A stretch of 64,000 nt of DNA from Chinchilla lanigera (taxonomy: Eukaryota; Chordata; Mammalia; Rodentia; Chinchillidae), in the NCBI RefSeq assembly GCF_000276665.1, contig NW_004955465.1:335814-399813 (forward strand), in the 5' to 3' direction. Shown piece after piece: positions 55,966-64,000 of the stretch (its first letter is position 1; every line of letters begins with the position of its first letter). Position numbers and translations under genes: made by a program. The notes beneath the pieces are model-generated. The model did no database searches, was not told the origin of the DNA, and saw only the letters and a list, made by a program, of their open reading frames with translations.

Positions 55966-56360
55966 GTGATGGGTTGAATTGTGTCCCCACCATCCCAATT
56001 CATGTGGGAGTTTTAACATCCAGCACCTATATGATGTGCCTATATTGGGATACAGGGTTGTTACGGATAAAATCCTTAGTCAAGATGAGGTTAGACTCAT
56101 AGGGCTCCTAATCCAGTATGACTAAGGAGCCTTATAAATAGGAGAATTTGGACATAGACACGCAGGGCAAACAGTATAATGAAGGTTGGAGTCAGGCTGC
56201 CATAAACCAAAGAACTTGCAGCAACAGATCCGTCCCTCGTGCCTTCAGAGACCCTACCAACCCCTTGATCTTGGGTTTCCAGCCTGTAGGACTCTGTGAG
56301 AATTTCTGTTTTTAAGGCACTGAGTCAGAGATAACTTTCTTATTAGAACCCTTGGGAATG
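55966..56360 (+). mobile_element. MLT1 (MaLR) LTR
   Basis: 'tgtgatgggttgaattgtgt', 'gtcaagatgaggttagactc', 'ctaatccagtatgactaagg', 'gccttataaataggagaatt', 'accccttgatcttgggtttc', 'cctgtaggactctgtgagaa' and 'ctgtttttaaggcactgagt' are all in MLT1 order. Confidence 0.93.
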
Positions 56361-56439
56361 AATGACATCCCTTGCTTGTCACCTCAGCCCTGCACTGGCT
56401 CCTAGGTTGGCATCGTGAAGCTCATCTTGTCAGGCACCC

Positions 56440-56863
56440 TGTTATGGCTTGTGTCTAGATGTCCCCCCAAAGCCTCATGCACTTTTACATGGGGCCTTTC
56501 TGGAGTGAGCTGAATCTAGAGTGTGTGACTGATTAATGGCTCAGTGCTGAGATTAACAGGGGCTAGGATTAAGGCTGGGTAATTGCTGGATCCGTCCACT
56601 GATTAAACTGACACTGTCCTACTCCCAGCAGTCTGGATAATATAAAAGAGGCAGAAAGAGACTTGTTTCCTTCTTCCTCTCTTGCTGCTTTTGTTATCTT
56701 CCACTGCCATGAACTATTGCCCCTCTGCCATATGCCACCCTGCCTTGGAGCCAGCCAATTACAGACTCAAACCTCCATAAACTGTAAGCTAAATAAACCT
56801 TCCCCCTTTAACTTTGGGTGTCTGGTATTTTGTCTCAGCAACAAGAGACAAGCAAATAAGACA
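56440..56863 (+). mobile_element. MaLR solo LTR with 5-bp target-site duplication
   Basis: It begins TGttatgg (56440) and ends aagaCA (56863). The flanks 56435-56439 and 56864-56868 are both caccc, the 5-bp duplication of a retroviral-type integration. Internal motifs match the LTR at 9014 ('cttgtgtctagatgtccccc', 'cctctgccatatgccaccct', 'gtaagctaaataaaccttcc' with AATAAA at about 56792). No gag or pol lies alongside, so this is a solo LTR left by recombination. Confidence 0.95.
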
Positions 56864-57339
56864 CACCCTTATGCCACTTGGGGGTGACAAGGAGGCCCCA
56901 CCTTCCACTCCCATGTCTATGGCCTGCCTGGATTCTTTGCCCTTCTCCTGGCACAAATATTAGCACGTGTAGGGCACAGCCACATCCTGACTGCTGTGGC
57001 TTTGAGTCTTAGAGCACTCTTTCAAAATTAAGCCACAAATTGTTCAGTGGCTTAAGAACACGAGCATTTGAAGTATCTGGGTTACACTCCTTGTAAGGAA
57101 TGTACTATTACATTCCTTTCTGACTTTAATGTAAACAAGCGACAGGAGAGAGTGCAGCCTCAGAAGTTACCTTTGGTCTTCACTGGGAGAGTTGGCACTA
57201 TTAGATTTAGGTCACTCCGCGGGTGTAAGTTCCTCTTAACTAACTCTGAAAAGGAAGACCCAGTTAATTTTGTTTGTCAAATGAACACTTCTGGTGAACT
57301 GGGCATATCGAATGATATAAGAAGCACCAGTTTGGAAGT
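56864..57339. other. unrecognised noncoding stretch
   Basis: No repeat is recognised. Frame 57068-57343 (91 codons) has no known domain. Confidence 0.4.
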
Positions 57340-57460
57340 TTAGGGCTTCAGTTCAAATTCTAGCTAAATTTTTAAGGAGCTGAATGAACTTTGATAAATG
57401 GCTTATCAAGCACTTTGAATATAGTTTTTCTCATGTATAAGTGAGAGTAAAACTTTCTAT
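57340..57460 (+). mobile_element. MIR SINE, diverged
   Basis: 'tagggcttcagttcaaattc', then tgaatgaactttgataaatggc and 'atagtttttctcatgtataa' follow MIR order with many changes. Confidence 0.5.
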
Positions 57461-58489
57461 CTTGGGGATTTGGGACTTTCCTAAATGGTAAGTTCCTTGC
57501 TTTCTTAGACCACTGACTCCAGGAAGGAAGGGAGTATTTTAGCATGAAAAATTCAAGTTGTGCTATAAGAAGCCATCATTACTAGCTTGAGAAAGATTTG
57601 CCTTAAAGATTTTCTGCTGTGCAGAAGGTGAATTGAAGAACATGAAGGGATTCAGGGAGCTGCTGCTGGTCTCCTTGGGAAACCAGGAATGACTGTTTCT
57701 CCCCAGGGGAGGAGTCGTGTTTGAGGGGGACCATGAGTTAATCCACATGGAGGGTCTTTCTGCAGGAGAAGAACACATAAATACAAAGACCAAGTGAGAT
57801 GCAGTGCTGAAAGAAGCTTAGGTTTGACATAGGCTCTGAAGCATGAATTTTTAGCTTCAGGCTGAGTCCAGCCATATCTGTTTGGTACAGAAGGAGAGTC
57901 AAATCAGGACCTTGGGAAGAAGAGTAAAGACAGAAGAGAAGGAAATTAGAAAAATAATAACAGAAAATTCTGGAATATCGTCCTGAAGTTGAGTCAGTGT
58001 TAATGGAATGTAAATAAATACCTGTATTAAGTGTGTGTGACTCCTACCTGACTAAATTTCTTTAAAAAAGAAAACAAAATGAAACAACACTCCCTGCTCC
58101 CTTAACCGGCTGGACCCCAATGCTTGCTCAAATCTGAAAATACTGTTTATATGTCTTTTTTTTTTTTTTTTAATCATTAGTGTGATAGGAAGGGTGAATT
58201 TCTTGTTATGAAACTTCCATGTGTGGTCTGAGCTCAGCTTTGGTTTGTGGATCATTCCCAGTGATCATTCTGAAGTCAGACAGGTTACCAAAAGCCTCTG
58301 GTAAGGTTTAGAACATACTTTTTCAGGTACAGCACTTTGGCATTTGAGAAAACAGCAGAGGCAGAATGGTCTCTCTCACCTCCCTGCACTCTTTAGGCAG
58401 ACTGTACAACCCTCATGTGAGAGGTAATTTCTCTGTGCTCAGAGGACGGGAGACAAAGGAGTTACTAAGAGGAATCTGAATGTGTGGGT
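57461..58489. other. unrecognised noncoding stretch; poly(T) at 58156-58171
   Basis: No interspersed repeat is named. No exon is supported. Confidence 0.4.
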
Positions 58490-58760
58490 TCTGCTATGTT
58501 TCCCCAGTTTATTGGATTAGATCATGTCTCCTCTACAGTTTTCTTTATTTTGTCAGTTCTTCATTTGTGAAGGCTCCAATATCATGTACAATTTATATTA
58601 ATTAAATGTGTAAGCTTTTCTCTGGTTGATCTGTCTTGTGTTATAGGGGCTTCAGCCTTAAACTTGAAACTGTTGAGGAGAAGATATGTTTCTTCTGCAC
58701 CACTGTGCCAAGGCCTGGGGCCAGTTCCTCACCACAAGAAGACCCCAAGAAGCAACATCC
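58490..58760 (+). mobile_element. LTR-like repeat of unresolved family
   Basis: 'ttctctggttgatctgtctt' and 'gtgttataggggcttcagcc' (near 58636) correspond to the block at 44700-44755. The frames 58636-59017 that begin here are readings of this repeat and its flank. Confidence 0.45.
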
Positions 58761-59212
58761 CAAGAACTTGACCCTGCAAAAAAGCCCTGGATATGGGAAG
58801 ACAGGAGCAATTCAGACACACAATCAGTGTATATATTCACAGAGAAGTGCCAAAGTCCACAATCAGGTCCAAAGCCCTGGAGCCCAGGGGTGTTTCAGAA
58901 TTCAAAATTTTTCATATTTTAGAAAGACATATGGGGCATAAAGCAAATATAATACAGGGTTCCCAGGAGAGTTTGAGGCAATACTTTGATAATCAAGCAC
59001 CATATTTCCTATATTAGTAAAAATATACGAATATTCATAGTAAGTGGGATAAATGAGATAGGATTATGAAGGTCCTTGAGTGTTTAGGGCCATTTGGATT
59101 GTAGAATTATAGGTAGGAGATGTGGGCTTGAGCCAGGTGCTATGTGGTGGCTTCTAGATGCAACTGCATAAGATGCAGATGTAAGCCTCACGGGGAAAAG
59201 AGAGATTAAAAA
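58761..59212. other. unrecognised noncoding stretch
   Basis: Nothing is identified; it may continue the LTR-like repeat. Confidence 0.35.
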
Positions 59213-59315
59213 AAAATTTAAATTAAAATTATTTTAACTGATACATAAGGACAAAAACTGTACATATTTGTGTGGTAGGATGTGATATTTTGATACATGT
59301 ATACACTGTGAATCC

Positions 59316-59401
59316 TTTTTTTTTTTCCCAGTACTGACCTTTTCCCAGACCTCGCCCTTGCCAGGCAGGTGCTGTGCCACTGAGCTAAATCCCCAGTCCC
59401 C
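59316..59401 (-). mobile_element. ID SINE, antisense, inside L1
   Basis: It has a T-rich start, then the antisense core 'cgcccttgccaggcaggtgc' and 'actgagctaaatccccagtc'. tatacactgt flanks both sides (about 59300-59309 and 59405-59414) as a target-site duplication of L1 sequence. Confidence 0.9.
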
Positions 59402-59796
59402 ATATATACACTGTATAATATGTAAATCAGGGTAAAAATGTCTGTCTCCTCAAATGTTTACCATTTCTTTATGTGGAAACATTTAGACTTCTTTCTTCTA
59501 GCTTGCTGAAGTATATTATTTTTCTCTATGGTCACCCTACTGTGCAATAGCACCCCAGAACTTCTTTTACCTACCTAACTCTGAGTTCCCATTGATCAGC
59601 ATCCCCTAATCCCTTCTCCTCCCTCTTCTCAGCCTCTGGCAACCATCTCTGTATTCTCAACTTCCATGATTTCACTTCTTTAGCTTCTACATATGAGTGA
59701 GATCATGCCATGCTTACTTCTCTGTGCCTGGTTAATTTCACTTGACATAATGCTTTCCATTTCCATCCATGTTGCGTCAAAGAAAGTGTATTTTAA

Positions 59797-59895
59797 GGGG
59801 CTGGGGATTTAGCTCAGTGGCAAAAGCGCCTGCCTGGCAAGCGCAAGGTTGCGAGTTCAGTTCCCAGTACCGGAGAAAAACCAAAAAAAAAAAAA
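59797..59895 (+). mobile_element. young ID SINE with perfect 14-bp target-site duplication, inside L1
   Basis: 'ggggctggggatttagctca', the core 'gcgcctgcctggcaagcgca', a B-box-like gagttcagttcc, and a pure A tail. aaagtgtattttaa at 59783-59796 and 59896-59909 is identical. With the copy at 10839 it is the best-preserved ID here. Confidence 0.97.
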
Positions 59896-59922
59896 AAAGT
59901 GTATTTTAAAAACAGAACAATA

Positions 59923-60739
59923 GACATGTTAGCCCATGAAAGCCCTAGAGAACACCAGAACCCGTACTTCTGAATGCTTAAAAAAAAAAAAAATCTCTCC
60001 AACAGTGTAATAAGTGACACATGTCAGAGACCAACTGACAGGCTTCTGTGAAGGCAACAAGGCACAAGATTTTATATACCTGGGTGCAGGCAGACAGAGG
60101 GCAAAAGGACCATCCGTGGGGAACAAAGAAAAGTGGAGCTTTTCTATAGGGCTTGAAAAGGGGGGCCATGAGGAGATCAGGCGAGGTATCATGATGGCAA
60201 GTGGTACCATGTGAGGAAGTCTGAGCAAACATCAATTGCCAAAGTTCTCAGAGTGTCCGGTACAACGTATAGATGTTATCAGATGTCCTGGTGCTGGGAA
60301 GGTTCCATGCTCTGCCTTGTCTCTTCTTTATGACATCCTGTCCTCTGTTTGCTGAAAACTACGTTGTATGCTGAGAAAGTCATGCCTGAGTGGAGCCTGA
60401 CACACAGAAGATGACACAAGGAATAGAGTGCCCCTCCCCGGTCCTGCCAACAATAAGAGGCTCAGTGACTGACTATAGGCCTCAGCTCTGGTGAAAGATT
60501 TGAGTGTGCAGACTGCCAGATGAGCCAACTGATGCCCACCCCAAAGGATGTAAGCAGACCCGACGGAGGGAGCCTTGTTTCTATGGAATGTTTCCAGCTA
60601 TGCATATCGGGGTGAGAGCAAGAAAGGGGTGCTAGAAAAAGCCAGAATATTTTGTGTCTGAGGGGGTTGTGGGTACTGTAACAGAATGTATGTGTGTGGA
60701 GGAGGTATGTTCACATATGAGAGCATACCAGGAGGTAGG
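59923..60739. other. unrecognised noncoding stretch
   Basis: No family is assigned. Poly(A) 13 lies at 59981-59993. Overlapping minus frames 59929-60235 have no domain. Confidence 0.4.
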
Positions 60740-61080
60740 CTTTTCCTCTACCCATTTAGCTTTGAATGCATAGGGCTTTGTGAGTTAACTGACAATGGAT
60801 TGACAGAAGAAAAGACAAGACTTATTTACACAAGTATATGGAGTTACTTGTGAGCAATGCATGGAATACCTAGATGTACAGGCTTATATACCAACCTACA
60901 AAAAGTAAGACAGGAGGACTCTGGAGTTTCAGTGGGCAAATGGGGAGGTGCTCTTGGATTTTCCAATAGGAACAGGCAATCTACGTCCTTTCTAGAATTT
61001 GCAGGAAACCCCCTCAGAGAGAGATTAACAACAGCTGTATTTTTAGAAGGCTGTTTGATTAAATAAGACAAGTTCAAATA
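60740..61080 (-). mobile_element. LTR-like repeat of unresolved family, antisense
   Basis: 'attgacagaagaaaagacaa' followed by gacttatttacacaag and 'aggcttatataccaacctac' parallels the antisense copy at 35786-36200. It is probably the same or a related LTR family. Confidence 0.4.
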
Positions 61081-62169
61081 AGATATGAAATGTTTTCATT
61101 TTCAATACTTACTATTTTAAGTACTTAAAATAGTGTTTTTCAAAAATGATGATCATCTCAATACATACACACACAAAATATATCAATACATTGACTTTAT
61201 GTGAATGTGTTTATGTGTGTGTTTATACATGTATGCATGGGTACAGTAGATTGAGGGACATTTTTCTAGTGATCAGTCATGAGCACACTAATTCTGAGGC
61301 TGAGTTTTTCCCTGTTAATTTCCAGGTCCATGCTGAATCAGTCTTCAGTAGTGTTTGATACCATATATTGTCATTAAAAAAACAGTCTGTGTTTCTTCTC
61401 TTCAGTTCTCTGCCTTCACCCAAGATCCTCACTTGCTGTCTTGGGACTGGCAGGACGGAGACCACAGAGACCCCCAGGAAGGTTGGAGAGCTCTTGTGTG
61501 TTGGGTAGTTTGCTGAGGGCCTTCACTATCATGATGAGGCAGCACCAGACTCTCGGGCTCACCGTGAATCTCAGTGGAAATCAGTGATGTTGGCTCAAAC
61601 TTATGTCCTCTGAGTAGATTTCTCAGGAATTCTCAAAAACACCAGCCAGGTGAGGGGAGAATGTTCCAGAACATTCCACGTAGGCAGATGTGGGCAAGAG
61701 CCAGAGGAATTTAGGCTCTGATAGTCCCTGGCATCCCACAGGCTGGGAAACTGAAGAGCATAAGCTTCAAGGAAAAAATTCCCAGCAGAATCCAAGACCC
61801 TCTTCACCTCTTTCTGATTGGGAGGTCCCCATTGACTCCCACAGTGTTCCCAGAGGTTCTGGTTTTCTTTTCTTTTCAGCCCAGGACCAAACCCCTCCCT
61901 CCTGCATGGGGAGAGCAACTGCTCTGTGTTGCGTAGCATCTCAGGCCCAGCATCTCTGGCCCGGCTGTGCTGTTTCCCACACCACCCACACAGCCGCCCT
62001 GCCCCTGGGGCTGCCTGTACTCAGCAGATTTCACTAGCAACTAGGAACTCTGCCTGGAGGCTGATCTGTCACCAAAGAAAAAGTGAAGAAATTTTTGAAG
62101 AATGGTTCAGTTTAAGAAGGGCAATTGAGACCTCATCCAACTTAGGGCCAAGTCCCCCATGAATGTTTT
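61081..62169. other. repeat-poor, unrecognised
   Basis: There is a TG-rich patch at 61200-61225 and otherwise no named repeat. Opposed frames 61601-61939 (minus) and 61690-62037 (plus) shadow each other and have no domain. Confidence 0.4.
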
Positions 62170-62720
62170 GGTTCTCTTGGAAGCCGGCTTCTACTACTGT
62201 TTATCCAGCATGGGGAGGTGCTTTGAATGGATGTCTTTGCTGACTCGGATCCCCTTGCTGTGTGAATAGGGTGATTAAAAAACAATGAAGCTATTACATA
62301 AGGAGCAAAGCTGGCTGGAGCCAACAAATCTCCTACTCTAGGTTTACAGAGCTATAATTATGCAAAGTTTTAAAACACAATGATATCTGCTGAAAGAGAA
62401 CATCTGGGAGAGAACCAAGCTGTCCCCATTAGAGGAACCATGCCTATCTCTTGATTGGAGGACTCCACCTTATTGGGGTGGCAATTTTCAAAGATGTCAC
62501 TGAAGTGAACAAATGTGCTGAAAGGTTTAAACAGAACAAACGTGCAGGGGTGGGGGACCGGATCAAGAGGAAAGATCTGTTTTATAAGATCAACTACAAA
62601 TTGGCTGCAGAAAGCATTCCAGGCTGCTGTTAGGAACGCTAATCAAGAGAAATAAATGCTTTATGGGTTTTTTTTTTCCCATATGAAAATAAAAGCTTTT
62701 AACAATTACCATTGCATTTC
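62170..62720. promoter_or_regulatory. candidate conserved noncoding element
   Basis: Repeat-free and AT-balanced, with words such as 'gggtgattaaaaaacaatga', 'gagctataattatgcaaagt' (near 62347) and 'ctttgaatggatgtctttgc'. These are typical of developmental enhancers. Frame 62451-62633 (60 codons) crosses it but has no known family. Inference only. Confidence 0.33.
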
Positions 62721-63631
62721 CAAGCAAACTCTTAACCTCCAGGAGACCCTGTGTGAAACAGTTGGGTGGGATGAGGTGGCCTAGGAGAGAGGTCCAAGGG
62801 GCTCAGGGTTCCATGAGCGCTGAGTGAACCATAAAGATTAGGGGAAATCAGCTGTCAGGGAGATCAGAGCCTTTCTTCTATAAATAGATTTGGCTCTGAT
62901 AGTAATGTTGGACTATGCTTTGAGAATGATGGTTACAGAATGTTCTTTTCCATAAAGGTCCTAAAACAAAGCATGGTCCCAATATTTAGGGCCCCTGGGT
63001 GCTCTTTCAAGATCTACAACCTAAATAAAGAGTTTACTCCACCTGTCATGTTGGGGCAGTTCTTCCATGTAAACAACTACTCATAAAAGACTAGTTCTAT
63101 GGACAATAGCAGAACAGATGGAAAGGCATCTTAGCTTCATTAGGAGAATGTTTTAATGGAGTGCGTTTCCTTGGAGGGAGGGAAGGGGGCTGTGGGGGAT
63201 TGTTCTATCCACAACTGCTCCTCCCCATCTGTTTGTGGGGCATTGCATGCAGCATCCCAGAGGAGGTGGCAAGGGTCAGAAGGGAGAAGCCTGAAATGAT
63301 CTGAGAGTGCACGGACTACAGAGCAGAGCCAACAATAGGGGAAATCAGGGAGGGGGAACTTTTCCAAATTTTCTCCAGCTGCCCTCTCTGGTCTTTGTCA
63401 AACTCCCTGCTTCTGTGAGTCCCTTCCTTACCATCAGTCTCCTGCTTGTTCCTCTTCTGCTTTGCCTTCCACTTATGGATCCCAAAATCTACAGGACAAA
63501 AACAAGCTAGCTTTCCCTTCTCTAAGAGGTGAAAAGTTTAAATCAATGGGTTAGGTTTCCCATAGGTATTTGCATCAAAATTGCTGTAAAAGCAATGTTA
63601 CAGTAGCATAAAAAAGGACTATAGCTCTTTA
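62721..63631. other. unrecognised noncoding stretch
   Basis: No repeat or exon is identified. Confidence 0.4.
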
Positions 63632-63752
63632 AAAAAATTTTTTTTGAGACAAGTTCTCTCTAAGTTGCCCAGGCTGGGCTAGAACATGTAATGCTCTTGC
63701 CTCAGTCTCCCACTGTGGTGGGATTACAGGCATGCACCACCACGCCTGATTC
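63632..63752 (-). mobile_element. B1 SINE, antisense
   Basis: 'ttttttttgagacaagttct', 'gttgcccaggctgggctaga', 'cttgcctcagtctcccactg' and 'gggattacaggcatgcacca' then 'ccacgcctgatt' are in reverse B1 order, nearly complete. Confidence 0.95.
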
Positions 63753-63938
63753 TGATTGGCACTTGAGCCAGCCCTGAGCCTGTCTTCTGAGCTTCCACCT
63801 GCCTTGTCTATTTTGCTGTGTTAGATAGTTGTCTATTCCTCAGTTTTACCTTTAAAGGGAATACCCGTACCACCATCAGTATGTGTGTTACTCTGTCTAT
63901 GAAAGGTCTCACCAGAAATCTTGGGCTTAACACATAGT

Positions 63939-64000
63939 GTTACAGACTGAATTGTGTCCTCTGCCTCAGGTTCATATGTTGAAGGCTCAACATGTAATGG
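63939..64000 (+). mobile_element. MLT1-type LTR, cut by the window end
   Basis: 'tgttacagactgaattgtgt' followed by 'caggttcatatgttgaaggc' is the MLT1 5' end. The rest lies beyond this window. Confidence 0.75.

Larger units (their letters stand above)
59213..59922 (-). mobile_element. L1M 3' end, antisense, interrupted by two IDs
   Basis: 'aattattttaactgatacat', 'atgtgatattttgatacatg', after the first ID 'tatggtcaccctactgtgca', 'cttctttagcttctacatat', 'gagtgagatcatgccatgct' and 'tgctttccatttccatccat' are the antisense L1MA/MB 3' untranslated region and ORF2 end in order. Confidence 0.88.

Noticed and set aside
9014..56863. The two related MaLR LTRs as the ends of one 47-kb provirus
   Set aside because: The interior has no retroviral genes, is full of unrelated repeats, and the flanking 5-mers differ. 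They are independent solo LTRs.

Overview
This is a window of mammalian, almost certainly rodent, nuclear DNA with no protein-coding gene that I can support. The rodent call rests on eight ID-type SINEs (tRNA-derived, with visible A and B boxes and A-rich tails), B1-type 7SL-derived SINEs on both strands, and rodent-style MaLR LTRs, on top of the ancient mammalian set (MIR, L2, L1M, MER5/MER2/Tigger, Charlie hAT). The ID copies share the core 'gcgcctgcctggcaagcgc', which is unlike the mouse/rat BC1 consensus as I remember it. A non-murid rodent is therefore likely, and a castorimorph such as beaver or kangaroo rat is only a guess. There are no operons, CRISPR arrays, true tRNA or rRNA genes, CpG islands or recognisable exons. 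The window is intergenic or deep intronic.

Layout. 1-4.6 kb: L2 and MIR relics and one ID. 4.66-6.55 kb: repeat-poor, possibly conserved noncoding DNA. 6.6-9.4 kb: MIRs, an ERVL-like LTR, a Tigger fragment and a MaLR LTR. 9.48-9.9 kb: purine-rich microsatellite with a 100-N assembly gap whose two flanks are the same sequence. 10.7-15.6 kb: a decayed, nearly full-length ancient L1 on the + strand, carrying three IDs, a B1 and a second L1 that shows a 5' inversion with target-site duplications. 15.6-16.1 kb: repeat-free. 17.1-18.95 kb: a minus-strand L1 split by a MER2/Tigger element and a second L1. 19.4-20.03 kb: a Tigger relative with an ID inside, then MER5A. 20-40 kb: mostly unrecognised sequence with scattered SINE, L2 and LTR relics and a second 100-N gap in (GA)n. 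40.2-44.1 kb: the best structure in the window, a nest in which an L1 contains a nonautonomous hAT, which contains an autonomous Charlie-like hAT with a readable but dead transposase, which contains an ID and a B1. 44.2-52.3 kb: sparse relics. 52.36-53.34 kb: repeat-free sequence rich in developmental transcription-factor-like motifs, the strongest enhancer candidate. 54.27-56.86 kb: five LTR or LTR-like fragments in 2.6 kb. 59.2-59.9 kb: a minus-strand L1 holding two IDs. 62.17-62.72 kb: another repeat-free candidate element. The end of the window cuts an MLT1-type LTR.

There are no genes here to work together. What can be read is an insertion chronology: L1M, hAT/Tigger, MIR and L2 first, then MaLR and B1, then ID, with three IDs still flanked by perfect or near-perfect 14-17 bp duplications. 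I found no previously undescribed biological system. Repeat-family names come from remembered consensus sequences and should be confirmed with a repeat library.
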